Source: Triplophysa rosa (taxonomy: Eukaryota > Chordata > Actinopteri > Cypriniformes > Nemacheilidae). From it: a stretch of DNA of 64,000 bases. Positions within the stretch are counted from its first letter, which is position 1. Every line of letters begins with the position of its first letter. Below the pieces are notes generated by a model. That model was not told the origin of the DNA. It saw only the letters and a program-made list of their open reading frames with translations, and ran no database searches. This document shows positions 33,801 through 45,800 of this stretch, piece after piece. The stretch lies in contig NC_079913.1 of assembly GCF_024868665.1 (NCBI RefSeq), positions 8,684,879 to 8,748,878 of the forward strand, in the 5' to 3' direction. Made by a program: the position numbers and the translations under genes.

Positions 33801-36800
33801 TTGCTCTTAATATTAGTGCATTATTCTTATGAATGTCTTGGGTTATGTTAATGCCTTTTAAATGGAGAGAAGCTTGCCGTGATAGTGTTTAAGCGTGCAG
33901 TGTACGAGCACCGCAGGAAACCAAAAGGTCTCTTCAGACCCAAACAGAGGGCAACTTTAAAAGAGCTACAGCAAGTGAGCATTACTTTATTATTGACTAA
34001 ATTCTTTATAAAGTAAAAATAAATGCACAATATCATTAATAAATGTGTTAATATTTTGAACAATTCAGAGGGTTTTAGATGCCCTGTTTTGTGTCATAGC
34101 TAAAACATCATCTGTCTTGGCTTTTTTTATAGAATATGTCTTGTTTCACAGTTATTCTGATCTTATTGCTGTGTTTTTCTCTGTAGGGTCCATGGCCTCG
34201 CACACCTACTGAGCGTATGCTGATGGAAATGTTTGACGGTAATGCTGCTCAGTTCCTGGCCGTGCTGGAAGCTTTATATGACAGCTCTGTCAGGCCTCTT
34301 CAGACCGGCATGCCTGAAGAATTTGAGGTCCAGGAAGTGGTGATGGAGCTCATATCAGCTGGCATTACCTTACTGACTGGTAGATATCTGCATCTTGTAT
34401 CTTAGATTTCACCAAAAAAACTGTATTCACCCATTTTCACCTTTCATTTGTTCATTAACATATCATTCCAAATCTGTAATTTATACAATGTATTGGGGAC
34501 TCCTTATCATACAATTACAAGTACAATTGCAGTGAATGAGGACTGGAGCTTTAAAGCTTTGAAAATGATGTCTTCATAAAAGTTTTCACCTATTTACCCA
34601 TATGTTATTCCAAATCTATAGAACAAATTACACCAAAGAAGAAATTTTATACATTCTGCTTGTGACTCCTTTTATTGTTTGTACGATCGCAGTGAATGGG
34701 GACTGGAGCTTTTAATCTTTGAAAACGATGCCAAACCTGCATAAAAGAGTCCCTGCAGTTTAATGCGTTATTCTGAAGACGGACAAAACAGAACAAAACT
34801 GACAGAATTTTCATTTTTGGTGAACTATACTTTTCAATATTGGCCTTTTGCAGGTTTTGGTTCCCAACACATTTTTGATGTGAGTTTACCTTCCTCTTTG
34901 AATGCAGTCACCTCTGCTGCCACTCTAAATGAGATGGCTGTAGCTGGTGAGTCATTTCCTTTAGCGTGTCTTCGTTGTTTTCATGCGTTTTTGTGTGTTT
35001 ATACTGTATGTATATAAATCTCTGCTCAGAGTGTCTGTTCTGTTTGTGCTTTACAGGTGATAGTAAGATCTCAGTAGACGCTGCGGTGAAGTTTGTGAAG
35101 CAGCTCTTCAGATATGAACAGTGGAGCATGTTTGGCTCACTCGCTGCTGCCCTTATGTCTACACTCCACGTGAGCATTTCTGTGCAGTCTGAAATATCAA
35201 TATCTGAAAGTCAGTATGTCCACATACAGTAGCTACATAGTGCTTTTTATCTTCTGTATGCAGAACATAGAATGTCGCCTGTACAGGAAATACGAGCAGG
35301 AACTGACGCTTTTAAAAGCTGTGGAATGTTTGATCTCCAGTCAGCGAGTTAAATTTGTAATGAAAGATGCTGGTCAAGCTGGTACACAAATGTTGATGAA
35401 TTCTGATAAACAACAATTAAGAAAGTTCCTTGAATTAAGATTCTGAAGTAAACATTAACCATTTGTTTTCCTCCACAGATAAAGACAGGAATACTGGGTC
35501 TGCAACCATGACAGAACAATTCTTCAATGTCATTCAGACACTTCACGCTTGTGTCTGCAGGGCAGACAAGGTCAGTCCCTCACTCGTCTTTCACACGCCC
35601 TCTCACTCACACGAGTTCAGCGTTAACCTGGTGGTGTATGTGTGCTCTTGTGTAAATAGGATATCCAGCCGGATGCTGATTTGGTGCTGGACATCGTACT
35701 GTTCTTTTGGGCTAAATGCAAAACGGTATTTCAAAGAGCACAGATGAGGCACGATGTACGTTACCTGGAAAAGATGGACAACCATGACCAGGTTAATTTT
35801 CAAATACAGTGTCTTCACATTCTTACTGTATCGATTTTGAAATCAATAGTTTTGAAATAATAAAAACAAATCAAGAAATAGTCGCATGGTGATATTGTCA
35901 TTTTGTGGGTGTTGTTTCATAACAGTTGTTGGATGCAAAACATGTCTAATGCAGAATATGCAGCTTTTCTTGTAGCTCAGGTGCATGGTGCTAGCAACAC
36001 CAAGGTCTTGGGTTTGAATTGAAGATCATTTATGAAAATGTAAATAATGCAGAATATTGCAAACCGAAGTATGCCTTTAAATGAAGCGTGTACATACATT
36101 TTGTTTTATAGTGGGTGGAGACCCTTTGCCTGCTGTGTGAAGTGGCTCATGAGCACCAGCTGGCTGAAATAGACTTTATATCAGTGGCTGAAATGACTCT
36201 GAGACTGGCCATGGTGCTGGAAAGCCTTGCGGATGCCCTGCCACGGTCAGGAAGGAAAACAGGTACTACATGCCATTTAGATCTATGGAAATGTAGTTCT
36301 ATAAAAAGGACATGTCTTTCATATCTTCCATATCTTTGATGTCTTTTTTGTTTTTGTTACAAAATAAAGATGGCGGTGAAGAATCCACCCCTATTGGAAA
36401 ACCTGAAAGCACACTTTATATGGTACGCCGTTCTTTTGTAAAGGGATGTTCTGTAGTATCAGATTAATGTTACAGTATGATGTCATAACGGTGTCAAGAC
36501 TTTTATAGTCTTTTGATGTTTTTTATACATGCATGAATGACTGCAGAGGTCCAGAGTAGAGCAACTGCAGACTGCATTGGATTTGGCGAAGCGAGGTGTG
36601 GAGTGTGTGTCCAGGTGTAGGGCCAGGTTATCCAGTGGGGGTTCTGCGGTCTTTGATGAGGTGTTTATGCAGGTATAAACACACAAATGTCTGATTGCCT
36701 CCAGTAATTACCTCCCTGTTAAATGGTACCAAAAAACTTAAATCTCCGTCACTTTCAAAAATAGAAGTTCCAGATTCAGAGAGATCCAGAGGACAGTAGT

Positions 36801-39800
36801 ACACCTGACCTTACTGTCCTTGCCACGGACTTACATCTGGAGCTGCTGGTTTTCCAACACAGGCTTTCCCTAAAGCTATGTGACACCTGTCCAGGTCTGA
36901 AAGATCTACAACCTTTAAACATTTGGGTCAACGATATTTCTACCTACAGAATGTCATTACTCAATGTGCTGTATTTGTTCTTTTTTGAAGATACAAGTTT
37001 GATGGAAGTTGAGACCCCAGAAACAAACAGACTCACAGAAGGTGAGCTCCAAAAATCAGACCATTTATGTTTAATCATTTAGCAGATGCTTTTAATCCAA
37101 AACAATTTACAAAAGAATAGAACAATAGAAGCAATAGACTCAACAAAAAGTAGAAACATGTAGATTTTTGGAAGAATAGAAAAAAGAATATTTACATGCA
37201 TCAAAACAGCAAGCTAATGCAGATTTACCTCTTCACAGAGTCTGCGGTAGTTGAAAAAATCAAGAAGAACAAAATCTCAAAATGCGTTTTCCTGACTCAG
37301 AAGGCCTTAGTGACCTTCAGGAAGGACCAGACTAACAAAGAAACCAAGAAAATACTTGAGGTGAGCTTTTAATATCACCAACACATTTATGAGCCTGGCT
37401 AACATACTAACATTACATGGTTTCAAATTTGAATAAACAAGAAGCTCTGTTTTCTTTTCAGGAAGCCATTACACTGATGGAAAGAGCAGAGCTGGAGGAG
37501 AGAAAGCTGGTTAGTTCTTCATCTCCTCCAGAGAGCGGTTTAGGAGCGGTGGAGAAGAAACAACCTCCACCAGCCCCAATACTCCTCTCACGCTCCCACC
37601 TTTCCATGACCTTCACACCAGCACCGTATGCACTTGAGGAGGAGGTTGTCGCATCGTCTAATTTTGACAGCAACCGATGACTCTATGGATTTATGAATGT
37701 TAACATCAACTCAAATTGCTCTTGGTTTAGGTTTGCTGGTATTGTATTTATGGAAAAGAGGCGGAGGGGGTCAACCTAAAAGTGCGTTTTAAAGACTGCC
37801 ATCTGCGTGGGACTGGAGAAATGGTTGGTTTTATGCCACTTTAAGTGTGATTTCACATTACTTGCTTTTTGTGTCTTCTCAATAGTTATTAAATGGTTAA
37901 TAAAATCTGTTTAAACCAGATTCCTGCCCGAAGTAACCGGCTACTTCAAGTAAGCTGTTTGGAGACAAATCAAAAGTATATTTTTGCTGTGGCTGCTTTT
38001 GATGCTCAGGGAAGGATGTTGGGTAGTGGTATTGGAGAGACCACTAGGCCTCTGTTGGCATATTTGCCTCTGTCCCTGCTTACAACCTGGGCCCACATTG
38101 CACAGGTTTGTGGGTCTAAACCTATGCCAAAATGGATAAAGCCACCCAAAATAGCCATCCGTACACCTTATTCTCTTATTTATTGTTTGCAGGTGTCATA
38201 TCAAACAGGACTCCACACCCTCGCCAAAAGAGCTTGTAAAGAACTTTGGAACCACTTTACCTTTCCAGCAAGCCTAGATCCTGAGGGCCCGAAGCCAGAA
38301 CAAGGAGCCTGTCTTGAAGGACTGGCTCAGACAAGGTAAAATGCAATCCTATTACTGGTAAAGACCAAATGCACTACAAGCCGTTTTGCACGAAAATGTC
38401 TGTCAAATGTAAAATATCATTATTCCACACAGGCTCCGCCCAGCAACCGTACAGATCTCATCTCCCATCCTGCATCAGCTTTTTCTTTCCACCATTTTTA
38501 TCCAGACTGATATTCACATTCAGGAGGGGGCGCTATACTGTGACCACCTTAGTGATGGGGGGCCTTTAATATGGGGCCAGGTTAGTACCTGCAGAATGAA
38601 ATCTGTCTCAAAACCTGTTACATATTCATACCCTAGATTTTGTAAATATGCTTTTTCTTTACAGGAGGCCAGGCTTGCAGAGTGTGAACGGATGCTGGTG
38701 GCCATAGATTTTTCTCTGAACATCAATGACAGTAGTAACACCCTGCAAGCTGTAGTGAACTGTTACGGCCTTCTCGCTCCATTAATCTACCATCAGATCC
38801 CATCAGAGCTTGTCATAGAGGTGACTCTTGATGTACTACTGTTACATAAAAGCTTCACAATTACATTTATGCATTTGAAATTTTATCTATGCCTGTTGCA
38901 GAGGTGAATGTTGATGTTTTGCTACTTCTGTGGGTTTCAGGTTCTGCTCAAGTGCTTCACAGTCCTCCTGGAGATCCCAGAACTGTTCAAGCAGAAACGT
39001 CCAGCGACCACAGCAGAGTCCCTCCTGCACATGGTTGCCTGTATGATGTACTATTTAGCCAAGGTACTAAACGCTTTGACGACACCCTGTTGAAAAAACC
39101 AGAATATGCTGGTTAGGTATGTTTTGAAGCAAGGTAACTGGTTTAAGCTGGTCATGTGCTGGTCCTTAGGTGGTTTGAGCTGGTTTAAGCTGGTCCTTAG
39201 CTGGTTTAAGCTGGTCATGTGCTGGTCTTTAGCTGGTCCCAGGCAGCTAGCTCCTAGCTCATGACCAGCTCATAACCAGCTAAGGACCAGCTCAAACCAG
39301 CTCAGAACCTGCACATGACCAGCTTAAACCAGCTCAAACCAGCTGGTTTTCTCAACAGGGCAAGCTTGTGTGCTTTCCACATAATTTATCCACAGCTATT
39401 GGATATACTTGTGTGTGTTTCAGAGCCTGAACTTTACTCAGGAGACTCGTATGGCATCTTCTGTGATAGAGTTGGGAAAGAAACTGCTTCAGGAGATCAC
39501 TGAACCGTCACTTGCACCCCCCAGAAAAACACCATCCGCACAGAAGGTGTGCGACATGTAGACCTTCTGTATGGATACCATATTATGTGCTGCTTTCAGA
39601 AGTATTAATATTTGTAATATTATATGTGTGTGTGGGTTTGATTTACAGAAGATTGAGGAGCTACATGAACACATTAAGGCTTTAAATGGCATTGTTGTGA
39701 AAACCATGCAAGCAGGAGACTATGATGTCACTTCCTGTAACAAAACAGGTATATTGTTTTCTTAGATCAAAATTAAATCCTTATACAATTACATTATGTA

Positions 39801-42800
39801 CTTTTCGAAAACTGTGGGGAATGTACTGACATAGTGACCATCTGACTGTTTGTATGCTACATTTGACTGTAATTTGAGTTTGTTATGACCTTTGTTGCAG
39901 CATCTCATGGTCATGTCCTCACAGGACAGGAAGACCCAGTTGTACTCTACAAAGAGATTGAAAACAAGCCCCTCCAGAACGCCTTCCAAGAGGGTACAAC
40001 AACAGTAACAACATACAGTATACTAGAGAAATATCATATTCATTAATTATGTTGTCATCTACTGATTTTATGTGTGTGTGTTGATCTAGTGATGAAATTC
40101 AAGCAAAGGTCTTGTTTTCTGGAGTTTGTGTTATGCTTACTCCATAAAGCCCTTCAAGAAGATGAGCTAGATTTGGTTATTCAGTGGGAGCAAAACATCT
40201 TGGATTGGCTCAGCAGGTGAGCGTGTTCATCTCTTTAGGTCCATATATACAGTTTTTAAATAAATGTGTCACATTTTTTGTGGCCGGTAAAATTTCTAGA
40301 CGCGATGAGGCTCTATTAGCACTAAAAAACCATCACAGCCAGGCAGGGGAAGAGTTTAAGGAGTTCACAACATCTGTGATCGAGTACAACACCAAGGTAA
40401 GCTTCTATCCACTTGAACACCTTCATTTACACACATACAGATATTGCAAGTTGTATTTCTTTATCAATACCATGAATGTTTGTTTTAGAAACAAGGTAAC
40501 ATCTTTTTGGGTGGCAAAAAGTTGCGACGGAAGAAACTGTTGAGTGCATTCGAATGCCAAAACTCTGAAAGGTAAAAGTTCTGCCATTTTGAAAAAAAAG
40601 CTTTGTGAATGACCCTAAACACTTTATAATAACTTTCATCAACAAGCATTAATGTAATACTTATGCTTAGTAGTTCAATCAAATTTAAATATTATGCAAA
40701 TTCATATTGTCTGTGTTTATATTATCTACTTAAAAATGTTGTGCGGTTCAATTGTTTATGTAATATTGTTTACTAATGTTATCAATAAACACAGTTAAGT
40801 ATTACTACTGTTTGCGCTTACATTTTTACATCATCTTCATACTGTAAAACTGTTTTTCACAAACAATCATACATGCATAAATATATAATTCCTAAACGGT
40901 TTAGCTATTTTATGAACCATGTTCTTTTAATTGTGACGGTACTGAAATTCTATTGGACACAAGTGCAACTTTCAAACTATATCTGTGTCTGTTGTTGTGT
41001 CTCTTAGGGAGATCAAAGCGGTGGACATTTTGCTAAATCAACTAGCTGCATTTATCAGAAGACACCAACATGCCGGGAAGCTAAGGAAGATCCGCTCAGA
41101 GGATTCACTTTGGCGTTGTCACATCAACTTAAGCCTGGCGTGTGCATACCTTAGTCTGTTGAGGAGGAACCTTGGACCACCTCCTCAGCTTTGGTGCTGA
41201 GACCCACCAACATAAATTATCACAAATCATTAATAATATCCTTAGTCTGTTGAATCAGATTTTTTATATCTTTCCTTGTGAACTACAGTTTCAGTCATCT
41301 GCCGCTGTCATTCTTCTCTCTGGCCCACTGTGGAACGATGGTGATGTGGAAGAACGTTCCACAGCACATCAGGACACCTGAACTTCCACCTACCAAAGCA
41401 GTGTCCCATCCTGGATGTGTGAGGCACAAGGTTAAGAATACTAACTATGGTGGGTTAAAGTCTCATGCATGACTACTTTTTTATGTATATTTACTCCTGA
41501 TAGGTCATTATAACTTCATCTCTTCTCACTACATCCCCAGGAGCATCAAACACCAGTGATGAGGAAAGTGAAACAGAAAGCGAAATGCCCTCAAAGGTCC
41601 AGTGCACCCACAACCCTGAAAGCAATGAGCTACATTCGGTCAATGGCCCTCCTGAAGGTCAAATCACATTTCAGTTACTGGAAACGCTCAATAAAGCCTC
41701 TATAAACATCCGCAGAGCCATGGTAAATTCAGATTGATTTGAAAAGTTTTAAAGGGATAGTTCACCCCAAAAATAAAAAATCTGTCATCATATATTCACC
41801 CTTCAAAACCTGTTAATGACTCTTTCTTCTGTGGAGCGCAAAAGAAGAACGAGAGAAATGTCTCAGTGGTTTTGTGTCCATACCATGGAAGTCAAGGGAG
41901 GTCAGTGTCGTTTGGTTACCAGCGTTCTTCAAAATATCTTCTTTTGTGTTCTGCAGATGAAAGAAAGTCATACAGGTTTGAGTAAATGAGTAAATAATTG
42001 AATTTTAATTTTGGTTAAACTATCCCTTTAATCTGACAAGGTATTTGATAAGGTCATTTACACTATTATACAATAAGGTGTTGGCACATCGCTGGGGACA
42101 ATGGACGACCTTACAATGGGCCTGTCGGATTCTGTGGGACCAGTCCAGCACATTGGTCCTGATGCTGGAGCGACTACACAGCCCTGATGTCCATAACAGA
42201 CAGCTGACAATGGAGCAGTTATACACAGTCATAACTCCTCTTCTGGTGTTGGCCACAGATCTTCTCATGGACATGATGGAGAAACTGAAGGTCAAACTGT
42301 ACATCAGTCTGAATCTGAAATAAGCACGCATTGGCTGAATTTACTAATACATAAATCAAAGTTAATAAAAACTATTGTTTATGCGTTTTTCTTGTTTTAA
42401 ACAGATTTAAATCATGGGAAAACAACTCAAATACCTCGGAACACATTTTTTTAACCTGTTTGTTTTTTCTCTAGTTGTGGAACGTTTATGATACAGAGGA
42501 GGAGGAGCTAGAGGCCAGTCTGTACTTCTCTGCCCCGATGGATGATGGGACAGTGGTAGATCTGCGCTGGCTGAGAACTTTAGTGCTACACACACTAGAG
42601 CTTTTGTACTACCAGGCCAAGTGGGAGAATCTTGCTCATCTTGCTCTACTTTACAACACATACACAAGGTACGCTGCTAACTCAGTGATTTCTACTGGAA
42701 AAGGAGACTTATTGTGAAATGATCTCCTCTCCATTTAAATCGTTTTTACCAATTTTCTTCTCATTTCTAGGGAGCGTTACTCTCACATTGTAACGCCTCT

Positions 42801-45800
42801 CCTGGTGCATGCACAGAGGAGGCTGTTGGACAGGATCAGTTACTTTGGGGGACCTCCAGACCCCCAGCCTCACTTCACCCACACTGAGACGAACAATGGA
42901 AAAAAGGTAATGACAGAAATAATCTCATCCACATTATTTTGTTTACCTTGGAAAGCTAGTTTACAATAAGACATCAGCCTGGGTAACACAAACCTTAGTC
43001 ATGGTTATTCTCGTGCGTACACAGAGCTTGGGAAATGATTGTTTAGTTTTGTATCTGATATCTATAGGTGACCTGCAGGACCTATGCAGGTGAACAGTTG
43101 CGGTTTCCTCGTGGAAAAGACCGGTTGATCAGAAACGATTTCCTGACAGAGTCTAAGGAACTTGCAGGTACATATTACAGAGAGGGTACCAGATCCTATT
43201 TATTTTCTGATGAATGTAATTTTAGTTTGTGTAATATCTGGGTTACATAAAATGATTGGTAACCAAACAACATTGGCACCCATTGACTTCCATTGTGTGG
43301 ACACAAAACCACCGAGACATTTCTCAAAATATCTTCTCTTGTGTTCTATTGGTGAACTGTATTTTTTTTACTATTTTGTTAATTAATTTCTTTATTATTG
43401 CAGATGCGAGAACAGCCATGTGTCTGGTGTGTGTACCTCTGGATGTTGATGACACACTGAATTGTTTCAGAGAGACTCTGGAGAGACGTCGTCACGCACT
43501 GTTGACCTTCCAGCACAGCCGAACTCTTCTTCACCTACTGCTGGCGGATACCCAGCACCGTAAGCTTGATACTCAGAGCCCCTTCTGGTTGTCCACTGCA
43601 TACACTTCTCCAATATCTCTTATGCATGTTGAATTAGAAAACCTACTGAATCACACACGTCTGTTATCGCAGCGTACGTTGAGGTGCCGTTCTCCAAGGA
43701 ACCCAGTGGTGTTCTTCAATGCAAAGTGGAGTTCAACTTGGCAGCCAGCACTCCTGCAGGCATCAGTCCTTTAGACCTTTCAGATGAGGATTACAGCACT
43801 CTGGGCTCCATCTACAGCACCACCCTGCCTCCATCCCAGATTCAGACCATCCTGTCCTCCTACAACAATGCCATTAGTGAGAACCAATTGGATTTAGTCA
43901 GGCTAGTAACTTGTTCACTGTTAGAATTTGTTCATGAGCAAGTATAGACATGGGTTGTTTTGTTTTTCATGCAGAATATCTTCAAGCAAATAAATACAAC
44001 TCCCTGCATGTTCAAGCACTCCATGACCTTGGAAACCTGCATTTTTATAAAGGAAATCGAAAGTAAGACCTGCTTTTATACTTTGCTTAGTTTATATACT
44101 GCGTATGAATCCTAAGTTGTTTTTTATGAATTCCTAGAAATAAGCATACCGTTTTTATGATTCTTTATGAATACGTATAAAGATTTATGTAAGCAAATCT
44201 GTGACATTGACCTGATTGACAAAATTGTTTTTGTTGATTGACACTATGTTTTTCTTGCTTGCACTGACACATACAAGATGCTCTTTTATGCCAATAATAT
44301 AATTTATGAAAAATGTTAAATCAATTTTCAAATATTAAAATAATTCAATATAAAAGCATTTGTTTAGGTATGCTTAATGTGCTTCACAATATATGAAAAG
44401 AAAAAATGCATCCTGCATGAGTATGTTTTGTGTGTTCCTCAGATCGGCACATTCTTTCTGGTGTAAAGCCCTAGACTGTGCTCTCCAGAGCTCTGGAGTT
44501 CTGCATTCTTGGGATGGTGACTCGTGGGACAGCAACACTTCTCAGGAAACCCTGCGGCATGCTGGGATATGGGGGTGTCTTCAGGGAGCATTGCTTTCAG
44601 CCAAGATTGCACAGTGAGTGAGAAACCAAATATCTTTTTAGTGATGGTGGTCAGTTTTATCAATTATTATGATGTCTTTTTACTATGGACAGGCACATCC
44701 TGACCTCCAACATCAACCAGCGTACAAAATGCTGTCTTCTCTCTACCAAACTCTTCAAGGTCAGAATTCACATACTGAACTGGTGCATATATTATGTGCA
44801 AGTTTAACAAGAGTTTACTCACATACTCAGAATCAAAATGTATAATATGATGCAATGTAAGTCGCTTCAGATAAAAACGTCTGCCAAAATGCATAAATGG
44901 TTAGCAAGATTGTGTGGTCTGCAGTGTCTACTGATGGCCTCTATGCCCCATCCGATGACGGACCTGGCATACTCCACTTACTTTGTGGAGACAGAATTGA
45001 TTCCAGGGATTGATCTCTTCTCTGAGCCGGATCGAGGGAATCTTGGAACTACCGTTGCCAGTTTGTCTTTTCTCTGCCATTGGTTGTATAACTCAGGGCA
45101 CTTTCTGAAGGTAAAAGACCCACAATCTCTAACTCTTGTTTTACAAAAGCAGTGTGTGTGCATCACAGAGTTAGTGTCCGTTTTAAAACAAAAACTTTTC
45201 AAATGAATCCTAAAATATGCAGTTCATAAAGAGTTATGTTGAGTCAGCTGATCAATATTGCAAAATAAAGGCAGGGTGATCAGAACTCGAATTGCTCTGA
45301 AGGGTTTATTTGTGATAATGACCCGCTGACTGTATGGTGTGATTAACCAATCGGAATCAAGTTTTCAGAACCCGCGTTATGAAGGAATCAGTGGTTATAT
45401 TGTATTCAATGTCATCACAGGTCATGTACAATGTACTTGTTTGATTTTCAAAAAAATATTAACTGTTAGTTTCAAGGTTATTATAGTTTACTAAAACTCA
45501 ATATATTAAATGTTGCCTCAGCAATAAACTGAAATAAGTTTGAGTTGAGGCACTAAAATTATTAACTGAAAAAAAAAATGACAAAAGCACATAACAAAAT
45601 AAAAATAATATGAACATTATTAACAGCTACAAAAAATAATAATTATAACTTAAAGTAAAATGATATTACTTATATTTCAGGCATATTTTCATTACTATAT
45701 TTCAGGCTCTTCCTATGCTGACTGTTTTTCTGTATATTGCCAAAACACTGTGCCGTGATCTACACCTCACTGTCACATGCAGAATACTAAAGGTTTGTTG

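Larger units (their letters stand above)
30895..37360 (+). other. cfap54: cfap54 exons 1-20 (residues 1-784)
   Basis: Exons: 30895-31043, 32507-32612, 32673-32861, 32951-33119, 33216-33274, 33366-33509, 33647-33760, 33873-33974, 34187-34379, 34908-34946, 35057-35169, 35264-35381, 35479-35570, 35660-35791, 36112-36262, 36370-36422, 36547-36672, 36765-36894, 36991-37041, 37239-37360. Together they are 2,352 nt, a whole number of codons. Exon 12 has two donors 9 nt apart (after 35372 and after 35381) that keep the same frame, so a three-residue length variant (2,977 aa) is possible. Exon 10 is only 39 nt. This part carries the most conserved N-terminal helical repeats. Confidence 0.82.
37462..42290 (+). 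other. cfap54: cfap54 exons 21-37 (residues 785-1581), including the Fn3-like module
   Basis: Exons: 37462-37644, 37731-37823, 37920-38105, 38193-38335, 38433-38580, 38665-38820, 38941-39063, 39424-39546, 39649-39748, 39901-39993, 40090-40216, 40300-40396, 40489-40571, 41008-41193, 41295-41449, 41541-41722, 42078-42290. Exons 21-23 encode the fibronectin-III-like module. The donor of exon 21 (GAG|gttgtc) is weak but gives the expected EEE-VCWYC join, whereas the read-through frame stops at 37680. The ends of exons 34 and 35 are the least certain. I fixed them by phase: a TG|gtgctg donor for exon 34, and an extension of exon 35 to TATG|gtgggt. Confidence 0.75.

Noticed and set aside
37645..37680. 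Read-through end of cfap54 exon 21 (stop at 37680)
   Set aside because: A donor after EEE joins to the VCWYCIYG exon in frame, as expected for the family; the read-through would truncate an otherwise intact gene.
39061..39360. Possible tandem satellite or CRISPR-like array of AGCTGGT units
   Set aside because: Units are short, variable and arranged as an inverted pair with transposon-like ends; there are no spacers. It is a eukaryotic foldback repeat.
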